Positions 1 through 8,279 of a stretch of 64,000 bases of DNA are shown here, piece by piece. Numbering within the stretch: the first letter of the stretch is position 1; each line of letters begins with the position of its first letter. The stretch lies in the NCBI GenBank assembly GCA_030833725.1, contig JAURGP010000002.1, positions 1 to 64,000 on the forward strand, given 5' to 3'. Both the position numbers and the translations under genes were made by a program. The stretch comes from Candidatus Kapaibacterium sp. (lineage in GTDB: Bacteria; Bacteroidota; Ignavibacteria; Kapaibacteriales; Kapaibacteriaceae). The notes beneath the pieces were generated by a model. It was not told where the DNA came from and ran no database searches. It saw only the letters and a program-made list of their open reading frames with translations.

Positions 1-1216
1 TGAATTCTTCTGGGAAGTGCGAGAGGGCATCATGCAACTCGTCATGCAGTGGGATGTTACACGTCCGAACATACTCGATGAAATCGCGCTTCTCAATCGT
101 ATAGTTCTTCGGGAAGACACCGCCTCGCATCGCGTTAAACAGTGCGTTTGAGTAGTGACGACTGTCAATCAACGGATCTCCTGTAAGTTGGATACCGTCG
201 ACACTCATCACGAGAGATAGAAGTGCTTCTGAACCACGCTGCACATCGCCATCCAACTCGCAAACAACGTTTTCAGCGTGCGTGATTGCATCGACTAATT
301 CGATCACTTGCGATTGCGACTGATTGACATCCGCAATACACTTCCACGTTGAGCGATCGCCGACTGGCAGCGTGATGCTAGACGAGATCAGGTATGCACC
401 TCGACTTCCCTTGTTTTCGTGTTCCGTTGTGATGGCGTAGCCGTTGCGAAACCGTTCGATCTGCTTCGTGGACAAGAGCACGACAGGCTTTTTCATGCCG
501 TACGACCACACGGTGTTCGCAAAGAGCGCTTCACTTGGTTCAGCGCGATCTGTGATTCGAGCACTCAAGGCGAAGATTCCAAGTCCTGTGTCGGCGTGAA
601 GCTCAGAGTGCTTATAGGCATCAACAAGATTGCTGAACGTATTCTGTAGTTCGCTCTCTACACCCGCAGGCAGAACATATTGCAAACCGTCGAGGATCCG
701 TAGCTCGTGAGTTTCGTTCGAGTGGTTTTCGAGGGTTGATGTCTTTACAAACCCATATCGATCACTTGTTGACCACTCATAGAAGAAGCACAAATTCAAG
801 TCAAGGTTGCGTTCCTCGAAGATGATCGAATTGCCGAGCCGGTGCTTGTAGATGTTTCGCTCGGTCTTGAAGTGATGGCTTTGGATGGAGAATGGTTCCC
901 AGTTGTACGTTGTTCCATTACGACGTCCCTGAATGATCGTCTTGCTTCCGACGTGTTCGCAAGAGTCGATAATCTTGTCGTCCGTGTAGTATGGAAACAA
1001 TGCACTATCGGCGTTGACTCTTCCAGCCGTCAACCCGCCGTTGCTTGCGACAAACATCCAGTGATTCGAATCGCTCACGATGCTCATGAAGAACACGGGC
1101 ATGGTGTCGACATCTCCGATCTTGAAGTACTCTTGATCACCTCGATGAACAATCTGTAGCACTTCGTTACGCATGGGACCAGTTGTAGTTGCGTATTCCT
1201 CTACGGGTTCGTTCAT
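1..1216 (-). CDS. Uncharacterised protein of the GH16 cluster, N-terminal 405 residues (runs off the window)
   Basis: An uninterrupted minus-strand frame starts at the ATG at 1216 (MNEPVEEYATTTGPM) and is still open at base 1, so at least 405 residues are present and the C-terminus is missing. It has no signal peptide. The start overlaps the stop of the upstream GH16 gene in an ATGA, implying translational coupling. The sequence looks like a beta-rich N-terminal region (for example NHWMFVASNGGLTAGR and FPYYTDDKI). It reminds me of the long Bacteroidota proteins found next to beta-glucan genes that resemble glycoside-phosphorylase or toroid enzymes, but I cannot place a catalytic residue. Function is therefore an inference from context: a role in oligosaccharide handling after GH16 cleavage. 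The reading frame is secure, the family is not. Confidence 0.75.
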   Translation of the reverse strand, partial: MNEPVEEYATTTGPMRNEVLQIVHRGDQEYFKIGDVDTMPVFFMSIVSDSNHWMFVASNGGLTAGRVNADSALFPYYTDDKIIDSCEHVGSKTIIQGRRNGTTYNWEPFSIQSHHFKTERNIYKHRLGNSIIFEERNLDLNLCFFYEWSTSDRYGFVKTSTLENHSNETHELRILDGLQYVLPAGVESELQNTFSNLVDAYKHSELHADTGLGIFALSARITDRAEPSEALFANTVWSYGMKKPVVLLSTKQIERFRNGYAITTEHENKGSRGAYLISSSITLPVGDRSTWKCIADVNQSQSQVIELVDAITHAENVVCELDGDVQRGSEALLSLVMSVDGIQLTGDPLIDSRHYSNALFNAMRGGVFPKNYTIEKRDFIEYVRTCNIPLHDELHDALSHFPEEF

Positions 1217-2040
1217 GACTGTGTGTACACCCGAACGAAGTCTACAATCATTTGCTGAGGAAATGGAGTCGCAGTAGTTGGGTAGCCCACAAAATTGCCG
1301 CCTACGGCAATGTTGAGAATGATGAAGAATGGCTGATTGAACACCCACTCACCAGAGAGGTCACTCGGTTGGATGCGTTGGTACAAGTAGTCATCGACGA
1401 AGAAGTCGATGTAATCCGAACTCCACTCGATTGCGTAGAGATGGAAATCGGTGTCGAATCGACCCACCATCAGTCCATACGATTTAGTCTTTGCATTGGC
1501 GCCAGAGTATCCTGGCCCGTGAACACTGCCATGTGTGATCGCCGGTTGTTGACCACGCTGTTCCATGATGTCGATTTCGCCACACTGTGGCCAGCTCACG
1601 TCAGCAAAACTGTCGCCTAGCATCCAAAAGGCTGGCCATACACCAGGCCCAGATGGCGTCCTGATTCTCGCTTCGAACCTGCCGTACCTCTGGCTAAACA
1701 GTCCTTGTGTCTTCAATCGGGCAGATGTGAACCCTGAACCTGCATAGGATTCACGCCTTGCTGTGATCACAAGATGTCCATCACCGTTGAGTTGCACGTT
1801 GCTTTGCCTGTTCGTATAGTATTGAAGCTCGGCGTTGCCCCAACCGCCAGCTCCGGTACCAATATCAAACGTCCACTTCGACGTATCTGGACTGTTACCC
1901 ACTGCCCCATCAAACTCATCGCTCCATGTCAATGTCCATGTTCGCTCAGGTAACGTCTGAACGGGTTGCTGTTCGCAGCCAGCAACAAGGATGGCGATCA
2001 GTACGAGACTAGATCGCATAAGAGTGAGTGATCGTTGCAT
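1213..2040 (-). CDS. Glycoside hydrolase family 16 lipoprotein (beta-glucanase/laminarinase type)
   Basis: A 275-residue lipoprotein. The chosen ATG at 2040 gives MQRSLTLMRSSLVLIAILVAGC, with lipobox LVAGC and lipidated Cys22; the frame is open further upstream, but that would overlap the preceding gene. The GH16 domain fills the rest. It carries the retaining catalytic signature GEIDIMEQ, with Glu155 as expected nucleophile and Glu160 as acid/base, plus typical WSDEFDG, YGRFEARIRTPSGPGVWPAFWMLG and late NIAVGGNFVG/FPQQMIVDFVRVY segments. GH16 enzymes cleave beta-1,3 or mixed beta-1,3/1,4 glucans; substrate choice cannot be read here, but the loop pattern is of the laminarinase type. It follows the carbohydrate-binding-like lipoprotein gene (46 bp apart) and overlaps the next gene by 4 bp, so the three form an operon. 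Confidence 0.93.
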   Translation of the reverse strand: MQRSLTLMRSSLVLIAILVAGCEQQPVQTLPERTWTLTWSDEFDGAVGNSPDTSKWTFDIGTGAGGWGNAELQYYTNRQSNVQLNGDGHLVITARRESYAGSGFTSARLKTQGLFSQRYGRFEARIRTPSGPGVWPAFWMLGDSFADVSWPQCGEIDIMEQRGQQPAITHGSVHGPGYSGANAKTKSYGLMVGRFDTDFHLYAIEWSSDYIDFFVDDYLYQRIQPSDLSGEWVFNQPFFIILNIAVGGNFVGYPTTATPFPQQMIVDFVRVYTQS

Positions 2041-2086
2041 GAACGTAGAGTGTTGTATGCAAGGTATGTGAGGCATCATGCTGTCG

Positions 2087-3958
2087 TTACTTTCGGAACA
2101 GGATGTTATCGAGATACACGTTGCCGTTCCCGACAAACTTCAACTGAATCACGTTTGTTAGAGCCACAGGTGCAAAGGCACTCAGTGGAATGTCGACGCT
2201 TCTCCAGCCAGTTCCGGTGGGAACCGGTAGTGTATACGCTGTCTCTACTGGACCCGGACTGATCAAGAACACTTGAAGGGCAGTTGCGTTGGCTGAGTTA
2301 TAGTCAAGATGAAGGAAGCCGTACGAGGACACATTTTGACGTGAACCAAGTTCGATGCCCTGATAGTTAAGACCGGTGTACAACAGCGTGGCATTGCCAC
2401 CGATCGATACTTGGGAAACAACAGTTGATTGGCCCCAGTTCGGCGAAAAGTTTGTGCCACCTACATTCTGATAGGCGTCGCTAAACACGGAAATCACGTC
2501 ACCTGCCGGATACGCCGGCGTAGGCGCTGGCGTTGTGGGAGAGGTCTGTGTTTTGTAGAGATACACATTGTCGACGAAGAGGTTCGAAACGGTGCCAGAG
2601 AGCACGAGCTGTGCGAGGTGTGCTCGCGTGGTCAGTCCGGAGAAACTTGCCAAAGGAATGTCGAGGCTCACCCATCCATTGGATTGCAATGTCGGCGCCG
2701 TGATGGTGATTTCGTGTGAGACGTCGTCACCGCCACCATACACTCCGTTCGCACCGAAGTCAACAAGCATGACTTTGACGTTCTCTGGGTTAGGTGTTGG
2801 ATCCGGGGTCCACACATCGATGTGAAAGTGCGTCATCGATGTTGCATCGATAGGACTCGACGAGAACTCTACGCCTACAAAGTTGAGATTGTAGTAACGG
2901 ATCACGTCATCGTTCCCCACCTTGATAAACGCGCTCTCGGTTGTTGAGTACTGCCAACGTGTGTTCCACGTATCGACGGGAACGTTCGTATATGCATTAC
3001 TGTAGAGGGAAATCACATTCTTTGCATCCAAGGTTGGTGTTGGTGCAGGTGTTGTGGGGATGAGTGCCGTGCCACTTGCGGATAACTCCAACGAACCTCG
3101 AGCCATCGCAGCACCAAGCCATGCCGTGATCGTGGCATTACCCGAATCGAGAACCTGCACAACGCCTTGAGGTGACACCGTGGCGACGCTTGTATCAGAC
3201 GATACAAAGTTGAAGTAGGACGGTGACGCGCTGATTGTCAGCATCGTCCCGTTTGGTAGATCGGCGGTGGCTTGTAACCCCTCAATCCTTATCGATGCCC
3301 CCTTCTCAGTGGTCGGCACCTTTCTATCCTCTCCGTTAAACATTGCACCGATACACGTTCCGAGATCAGAGACATGTTCGAATTGCACGTCATCAACCCA
3401 AAACGTATACCCTTTCTCATTGAACGGACCGGTCGAGTAAAAGAACAAGCCCCTTTCCCCATTGAGTCTGGCTGGATCTGGGATTGGAATGACCACTTTC
3501 TTCCAGTTGGTGTTGACTGGTAGTGCGTTCAGCGCAACCTGAAATGACGAAGTGCCAAAGTCATTTCCGAAGCCAATCACATCGATCGTTGCTGGTTGTG
3601 TTGCTTTGATGTAGAACGTCAACGCATTAAAGCCAGACAAATCTCTGCCTGCTCGACTGAAGTATGCCCCACCTGCATAAGCCCCCTGCGGGCTGTTTGC
3701 GTCAGGTACTTCATACCGCATCGATGCCCTGGAGTTATTGTACGTCGTCTCATAATCTACCTGGAAGGCTTTCACGTCAGAACCACCAAACGCAGCATAG
3801 ATCAGATCGCTCTCGAAATCGTCGATAAAGACCTGTCCGCGCTGGGGATAACTGGGTGCTGAGAGACCGTCCACCATGCGATCGCCACATCCACTGATCA
3901 GAAGGACCAGCGACAGAAGAACCAATCCGGGGTGTACTATCGAAGAGGGCGTTTTCAT
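2087..3958 (-). CDS. Multidomain carbohydrate-binding-like lipoprotein with Big_2 domain
   Basis: A 623-residue surface lipoprotein. The ATG at 3958 gives a signal peptide ending LVLLISGCGD (Cys at about residue 24); 14 extra upstream codons are open but unlikely. Order of parts: an N-terminal jelly-roll-like domain of about 170 residues (VFIDDFESD to TFWVDDVQFEHV); a bacterial Ig-like Big_2 domain (IRIEGLQATADLPNGTMLTI to GNATITAWLG); a TPAPTPT linker; then two copies of one beta-sandwich of about 145 residues, beginning NVISLYSNAYTNV and DVISVFSDAYQNV and each ending FVDNVYLYK or YLDNILFRK. The repeats look like carbohydrate-binding modules. Such proteins sit beside GH16 enzymes in Bacteroidota glucan loci and probably hold substrate at the cell surface. 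No SusC/SusD pair is visible in the window. Binding specificity is unknown. Confidence 0.8.
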   Translation of the reverse strand: MKTPSSIVHPGLVLLSLVLLISGCGDRMVDGLSAPSYPQRGQVFIDDFESDLIYAAFGGSDVKAFQVDYETTYNNSRASMRYEVPDANSPQGAYAGGAYFSRAGRDLSGFNALTFYIKATQPATIDVIGFGNDFGTSSFQVALNALPVNTNWKKVVIPIPDPARLNGERGLFFYSTGPFNEKGYTFWVDDVQFEHVSDLGTCIGAMFNGEDRKVPTTEKGASIRIEGLQATADLPNGTMLTISASPSYFNFVSSDTSVATVSPQGVVQVLDSGNATITAWLGAAMARGSLELSASGTALIPTTPAPTPTLDAKNVISLYSNAYTNVPVDTWNTRWQYSTTESAFIKVGNDDVIRYYNLNFVGVEFSSSPIDATSMTHFHIDVWTPDPTPNPENVKVMLVDFGANGVYGGGDDVSHEITITAPTLQSNGWVSLDIPLASFSGLTTRAHLAQLVLSGTVSNLFVDNVYLYKTQTSPTTPAPTPAYPAGDVISVFSDAYQNVGGTNFSPNWGQSTVVSQVSIGGNATLLYTGLNYQGIELGSRQNVSSYGFLHLDYNSANATALQVFLISPGPVETAYTLPVPTGTGWRSVDIPLSAFAPVALTNVIQLKFVGNGNVYLDNILFRK

Positions 3959-4128
3959 GAGCGTTGCTATCGGGTCAAGATGTTGTGAGCGTAGATCCAC
4001 GGAAAATAGGGAATGTGGATTTGCTGTCGATGGACGTGTCCAACGCTGTGCATCGTCGATTAGTTCGAGGGTTGGCCGGTGGCCAAAGGCGGCGGCTGTG
4101 GGAGTGATTCTGCATCAGGACAGACAAC

Positions 4129-4177
4129 GCCGGGAAAACCTTTTCCCGGCGCGGTGCCGGGAAAAGGTTTTCCCGGC
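4129..4177. repeat. Palindromic repeat, doublet (copies 1 and 2)
   Basis: Two complete 22-bp palindromes (4129-4150 with CC centre; 4156-4177 with GG centre) separated by GCGGT. Each is half-site GCCGGGAAAA, a 2-nt centre, then the reverse complement of the half-site. The doublet lies between the start of the carbohydrate-binding lipoprotein gene and the stop of the VOC gene, both minus strand. The remaining bases 3959-4128 hold no gene I recognise and must contain the lipoprotein operon promoter. Confidence 0.97.
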
Positions 4178-4194
4178 AACATTATGTAAACCGA

Positions 4195-4575
4195 CTACTC
4201 GGTCTCCAGCTCTGGCTTCTGCCACAACTCAATCTTGTTGCCATCTGGGTCAAGGATCCAGGCAAAGGATCCGTACTCATTTACCTCCGGACCTCCGCAG
4301 ATATCTGATCCAAGGTTTCGAATCTGTGATATCAGTGCCCCAAGATCGTCAACGGCCAGGTTCAGCATAAAGGGGCTTTGGGAGGGCGTATAATACTCGG
4401 TATCCGAGGGAAAGATCGTCCATACCTGATAGTTTGGCGCCGAGTTCTCGCGCTGAATAACGCCGCCTCCCCATTCCTCGAGATTCAAGCCAAGAACGTC
4501 TCGATACCAGGCTCGCATGACTGATGGCTGGGGACTTTTGATGAACAACCCACCGATACCTACAACGCGTCCCAT
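4195..4575 (-). CDS. VOC (glyoxalase/bleomycin-resistance fold) family protein
   Basis: 126 residues, the length of a single VOC protein made of two beta-alpha-beta-beta-beta modules. It begins VVGIGGLFIKSPQPSVMRAWYRDVLGLNLEEWGG, the usual first module, and ends ILDPDGNKIELWQKP, the usual last strand with the metal-ligand Glu. Members are metal-dependent lyases, dioxygenases or drug-binding proteins; the substrate cannot be told. There is no signal peptide, so it is cytosolic. It is bounded on both sides by palindromic repeats (4129-4177 and 4615-4636) and is separated from the DUF1905/VOC pair upstream by about 80 bp. Start at ATG 4575 fits the family N-terminus. Confidence 0.88.
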   Translation of the reverse strand: MGRVVGIGGLFIKSPQPSVMRAWYRDVLGLNLEEWGGGVIQRENSAPNYQVWTIFPSDTEYYTPSQSPFMLNLAVDDLGALISQIRNLGSDICGGPEVNEYGSFAWILDPDGNKIELWQKPELETE

Positions 4576-4614
4576 GTTAGTCCTTTCTTGCCGTCTAAAC
4601 TGCTACCGACTGTC

Positions 4615-4636
4615 GCCGGGAAAACCTTTTCCCGGC
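4615..4636. repeat. Palindromic repeat (copy 3)
   Basis: One complete 22-bp palindrome with CC centre. The bases just downstream (4637-4651) match those following the 4129-4177 doublet (4178-4192) at 13 of 15 positions (AACnTnATGTAAACC), so flanking sequence is shared between the two loci. It lies between the VOC start and the DUF1905 stop on the minus strand. Confidence 0.97.
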
Positions 4637-4657
4637 AACGTAATGTAAACCAGCGCC

Positions 4658-4948
4658 CTATACGCTGACCGTCACCTCTACCACCATCCCGGACTCAACC
4701 CCTGTCCTGCGCCGAACATCAGCCTTGATGGGAAGGAGATAGGTTGACCTTTTCGTGTCAAACCATATTGCGGTGCTCCACTCCACCGACCCAATCGCTG
4801 CCCGCGCCTGCAGTCTTCCCCAGCCTGTTTCGGCGATACTGAAGAGTGCGCGAATCTGACGTGAGAGCTCCAGTGGCAGGGAGACAAAATGCCATGCAGC
4901 AGGACCCTCATGTCTCCATACAGCGGATGTGAACGTGTACGTTGTCAA
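4658..4948 (-). CDS. DUF1905 family protein
   Basis: A 96-residue cytosolic protein matching DUF1905 from memory: opening YTFTSAVWRHEGPAAWHFVSLP, a middle GWGRLQARAAIGSVEWSTAIW, and an ending with LLPIKADVRRRTGVESG followed by a short hydrophobic strand. The family is a small beta-barrel of unknown biochemical role, often found with YdeI/DUF1801 or VOC proteins. Its ATG overlaps the stop of the upstream VOC gene (4945-4948, ATGA), so the two are cotranscribed and probably coupled. Confidence 0.85.
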   Translation of the reverse strand: MTTYTFTSAVWRHEGPAAWHFVSLPLELSRQIRALFSIAETGWGRLQARAAIGSVEWSTAIWFDTKRSTYLLPIKADVRRRTGVESGMVVEVTVSV

Positions 4949-5358
4949 TCGCGGTGCCCTACAAACTCAGCAAACGTGTACAGCGCGCCTGAAGGATCCA
5001 GGATGGAAAACTCGCAGTACCCATATGGCTTGATCTCCAGATGGCCGTTGGGGTGAACCACATTTCGCTGCCGGCACCACTCGTACAACGCTTCAACACT
5101 ACTCATATTCACTCTGCACACAGAGTTCTCTACCAGTGTAGGATCGTCAGTCAAGTAGTAGTGGATCTCAGCCTTACCGAACAACACTCCCCCATACCGA
5201 CCATCCTCCGTGACGAATGATCGCGTTCCACCTAGATCAGTCATGAAGTCCACGGACTCTTGGACGTTGTAGGAAGCCATGACCGGTATGGCATAGGCGA
5301 AATCCGAGGTGATGTTCTCTGGTAGCATTCGCGAAGATAGTGCTGAGTGAATCGACAT
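4945..5358 (-). CDS. VOC family protein, bleomycin-resistance-like
   Basis: 137 residues. Residues from about 18 on give one VOC domain: FAYAIPVMASYNVQESVDFMTDLGGTRSF, then GGVLFGKAEIHYYLTDDP, and EIKPYGYCEFSILDPSGALYTFAE, which keeps the terminal DPSG..YTFAE strand. Bleomycin-binding proteins have this layout, but binding of any drug is not shown. An internal ATG at 5328 (MLPENIT) is an alternative start. First gene of a two-gene minus-strand unit with DUF1905; it diverges from the CIA30 gene. Confidence 0.85.
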   Translation of the reverse strand: MSIHSALSSRMLPENITSDFAYAIPVMASYNVQESVDFMTDLGGTRSFVTEDGRYGGVLFGKAEIHYYLTDDPTLVENSVCRVNMSSVEALYEWCRQRNVVHPNGHLEIKPYGYCEFSILDPSGALYTFAEFVGHRD

Positions 5359-5434
5359 CTACTGTGGCCTTATGGAACCATGACCATGCTTGTTACGTTC
5401 GCTCGGCATCCACTCCTCAACTCGGAATGTCGCC

Positions 5435-5992
5435 ATGGTCACCACGCTCGCACTGATGTTCGCACTAGTTCTTGGCGCAGCAGCCGATAAGCCAATGAAG
5501 ATCGATTTCGGCGACGCCCTTGGCAAGAATCAGGAGTGGGTGCTGCTCTCAGATAACGTCATGGGTGGTGTTACAAAGTCGACCCTGACGTACAAGAGCA
5601 ACTCCGTTGTGTTGACGGGCGACATCTCTTTCAAGAACTATGGTGGATTCTCTTCGATTAAGACACGGTTTCGATCGGTCGACCTTTCCTCGTTTAAAGG
5701 CATCAAGATCAGATTCAAGTCTATCGATCAGAAGTTTGCATTCACCCTTGAAGACAGCCGCAATTGGACCCAGCCGAACTACAAGTGCAAGTTCACGTCA
5801 ACGAAAGCCGACACGTGGGAGGAAGTGACGCTGTACTTCAAGGACTTTAAGGAGTACGTTATCGGTGAACCAACCGGTAACAGTATGGACGTCCGAGTCT
5901 TGCAGAACATCGTTCGGCTTGGCATCATGACCGATGAGAAGAAGGAGGGTCCCTTCTCGATAGAGATCGATTACGGTGAGTTTTTCAGTTAA
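5435..5992 (+). CDS. CIA30 family exported protein
   Basis: 185 residues from the ATG at 5435; an in-frame TTG at 5390 would add 15 residues before what looks like a clean signal peptide (MVTTLALMFALVLGAAADK), so I prefer the ATG. The body matches the CIA30 family (complex I intermediate-associated protein 30, a galactose-binding-like jelly roll): WVLLSDNVMGGVTKSTL, then FSSIKTRFRSVDLSSFKGIKIRFK, and IDYGEF at the end. Bacterial members are usually short exported proteins of unknown role; the name comes from eukaryotic homologues and does not imply complex I assembly here. It stands alone, convergent with the DUF3817 gene, with a palindromic repeat between the two stops. Confidence 0.88.
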   Translation: MVTTLALMFALVLGAAADKPMKIDFGDALGKNQEWVLLSDNVMGGVTKSTLTYKSNSVVLTGDISFKNYGGFSSIKTRFRSVDLSSFKGIKIRFKSIDQKFAFTLEDSRNWTQPNYKCKFTSTKADTWEEVTLYFKDFKEYVIGEPTGNSMDVRVLQNIVRLGIMTDEKKEGPFSIEIDYGEFFS

Positions 5993-6004
5993 CACATCGG
6001 TCAA

Positions 6005-6050
6005 CGCCGGGACAACGCCGGGAAAAGGTTTTCCCGGCGTCACTCCTGGC
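6005..6050. repeat. Palindromic repeat (copy 4) with extra half-sites on both sides
   Basis: The core 22-bp palindrome is 6017-6038 (GG centre). A degenerate half-unit (GCCGGGACAAC) precedes it and GTCACTCCTGGC follows it, giving a nested symmetric element. It sits between two convergent stop codons (5992 and 6056). Confidence 0.95.
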
Positions 6051-6055
6051 GTCTT

Positions 6056-6319
6056 CTACTTCTTTGCCACGCCAATTGGCCCCAACGGTAAGAACGCAGC
6101 AAACAGTGCCCAAAGTGTCCGTTTCCATGGCCATGACTCGCGGTTCGATCGTCGCAGTACCATCAGGCAATAGGCAACGAACAGGACACCGTGGATAGGC
6201 CCTAGGACCTTCACGCCGCGAGGGTCGTCGCCTAGGTACTTCAGTGGCACAGCTACAACCAACAGCAGGATGTAGGAGATAACTTCAGCATGGGCAACTG
6301 TAGAGAACATCGATTTCAC
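6056..6319 (-). CDS. DUF3817 family small membrane protein
   Basis: 87 residues with three hydrophobic segments: YILLLVVAVPLKYLG, GPIHGVLFVAYCLMVL and LWALFAAFLPLGPIGVA. The pattern AEVISYILLLVVAVPLKYL followed by GPIHGVLF matches DUF3817, a family of small inner-membrane proteins of unknown function. It lies between the CIA30 gene (convergent) and the phospholipase-like gene, whose stop is 56 bp from its start. Confidence 0.88.
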   Translation of the reverse strand: MKSMFSTVAHAEVISYILLLVVAVPLKYLGDDPRGVKVLGPIHGVLFVAYCLMVLRRSNRESWPWKRTLWALFAAFLPLGPIGVAKK

Positions 6320-6375
6320 CTAGGGTTTACTATGTGGTTGTTTGGACGGTGAAGGACGGTGACGCCGCAAACCCG

Positions 6376-8268
6376 TCAGTAGTAATACCGCCAGTCGAAC
6401 AACGCACGAATCGCGAGGCCCCATCTTGGTTGTAAAAGGACCTGGTCCGCCGGTAGGACCTCGTGTGCCAGAAGTACAGGAATGTCAGCTGTTCCGCAGA
6501 GCTGCACAGCCATGCTCGAGTGTTGATCTTGGGAGAACGAGCGGAACAGGCGCCACTCAACGATTGGGGCATCAATGAGAATCGTACGCAGGCGAACCGT
6601 AACTGTACTGGCTGGATCATTTGTCGTTGAAAAAGCCATTTCATCGCCTTCTACGAATCCGAGGAATTGTACACCAACCTCTCTGCCAAGCATGAACTGG
6701 AACCGACCGATGGACGTTGCAATTCCGGATTGCCACCCAAACAAACCACCCGTACTGGCAGCAATGGCCAACTCTGTAAACGTCTCCTGGGACCATGGGG
6801 CTACCAGTAGTCCTGCAAGTAGTACGTCTCCTGGAATAGCATAAAATGGCATGCGAAGCCGTGTTGAGATAGCTGTCCTAGCAGGTACTTGAACCAGGCT
6901 TTCCGTTGGTAGTGCGCCACTCTCTTTCTCACGGTAGCTGGCTGTCGAACGGCTGTCGTAGGATGTACCAATCTCGAAAAACGCCAGACCATCGTCTCCC
7001 TCACTCATAATCCCATCAAGTCCTAGTCCCGCTCGGATGTTGATACCGATAGAACCGGCGCCCATTGCCGATGTACCTGCGGATTCAAGAGCATCGTTCC
7101 AACCGGCTAGGACAGAGTACGGTGATACTCCAATGAAGCCACCAACTTCCGTCCGGAATCGAGGCATATCACCAAGTCCGTATGACAGCGCAGGCACGGG
7201 GGTCTCGGTCAGGATTGTTTGACAATACTCCAAGGTCCCATCATTGATGAGCTCCACCGGCACCACGTCATTCGAGCATGTGCTCAGCGTATCCGGACTG
7301 GTACCCAACGGCAGTCGCGATGTATGCAGTGGTACCTGACCAGAGTACACATCCAAGATTTGGGACAGGCTGGCGGCCACTACATGCGCTGCAACCTGAA
7401 CATCCTGCTCGCGAATGAATGCGTCACCAAGCAACACTAACGGTTTACCACTCCACGTGAACGTCTCGTAACCCTCTTCGTTATAATAGTCATGGGTTCC
7501 TTTTCGCACTGATGGATCGCCCCACGAGCCTGTGGTATGACCAGCTGCGAACATGTCCTGCAGAAAGTGGAGCCCATATGCCTCGTCGGCCAGCATCGAT
7601 AGGGCAAGTTTGTTGCGTTCTTCACGCGAAACACCCGACTGCCGGAGCATAGCGGCTTTTTGCAGTGCTCGCTGATGATACCATGTGTACACAGCATAGG
7701 CGTTCATTTCGACACCTTGTGCTACACATTCCTTGAAGTATGTGTGTTCGTCCGTGTGTATCGACGGCCGTGCTAACAGGAAGTGTCCACTGTTGGAAAC
7801 AGCACGGCTAACCAGAAGGGCGTCAGCACGCAGCAACTGGACATCCAGTGTGTGCATGGCATTGACTCGCTGGGCTCTACTCTTTGCCTCACGAACGCGA
7901 TGCTTGAATTGTTCGGCAATGCGCGCGACGTTCATCACCCACTCACTCTCCAATAACGTAGAGAGCATATCAGCTGCTGAACATGAGTGATCTCCCGACA
8001 CTGCCGGCCACGTAGCCCAGTCTAGGTACTCGACCTCCAATGGCTGTTCAAGCAAGATCACGGACTCTGTGAGTCGCTTCTCATGACCAGTGCGTGCCCA
8101 TTTCCATAGCGTATCGAGCTGGCTTCGTCTGGTGGAATCAAGTTGTGACACCGCGGCAACACTAATGTCGCGATGTTCCGCAAACTCCCATGCCATGGCA
8201 ATTCCCGCACTAATCAGCGATAGTAGAACTGCCAACCCAAGAACACGCACATGTCTATTCACGAACAC
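6376..8268 (-). CDS. S1/P1-nuclease/phospholipase C-like domain fused to a putative outer-membrane barrel
   Basis: 630 residues. The signal peptide (residues 1-26) ends GIAMA, so the mature protein begins WEFAEH, with Trp1 and His6 as in zinc S1/P1 nucleases and phospholipase C, where the N-terminal amine ligates zinc. Further candidate ligands are Asp83 and His94 (YLDWATW, SGDHS) and the motif LHFLQDMFAAGH (His234, Asp238, His244), with the P1 spacing of +4 and +10, followed by THDYYNEEG (His259). After about residue 370 the sequence changes to alternating, Gly/aromatic-rich strands and ends ALFDWRYYY, suggesting an outer-membrane beta-barrel. The substrate could be phospholipid or nucleic acid. 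Its start is 11 bp from the stop of the T9SS metalloprotease gene upstream. Fold assignment is fairly sure; the barrel is inference. Confidence 0.75.
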   Translation of the reverse strand: MFVNRHVRVLGLAVLLSLISAGIAMAWEFAEHRDISVAAVSQLDSTRRSQLDTLWKWARTGHEKRLTESVILLEQPLEVEYLDWATWPAVSGDHSCSAADMLSTLLESEWVMNVARIAEQFKHRVREAKSRAQRVNAMHTLDVQLLRADALLVSRAVSNSGHFLLARPSIHTDEHTYFKECVAQGVEMNAYAVYTWYHQRALQKAAMLRQSGVSREERNKLALSMLADEAYGLHFLQDMFAAGHTTGSWGDPSVRKGTHDYYNEEGYETFTWSGKPLVLLGDAFIREQDVQVAAHVVAASLSQILDVYSGQVPLHTSRLPLGTSPDTLSTCSNDVVPVELINDGTLEYCQTILTETPVPALSYGLGDMPRFRTEVGGFIGVSPYSVLAGWNDALESAGTSAMGAGSIGINIRAGLGLDGIMSEGDDGLAFFEIGTSYDSRSTASYREKESGALPTESLVQVPARTAISTRLRMPFYAIPGDVLLAGLLVAPWSQETFTELAIAASTGGLFGWQSGIATSIGRFQFMLGREVGVQFLGFVEGDEMAFSTTNDPASTVTVRLRTILIDAPIVEWRLFRSFSQDQHSSMAVQLCGTADIPVLLAHEVLPADQVLLQPRWGLAIRALFDWRYYY

Positions 8269-8279
8269 TACTCCGCCCC

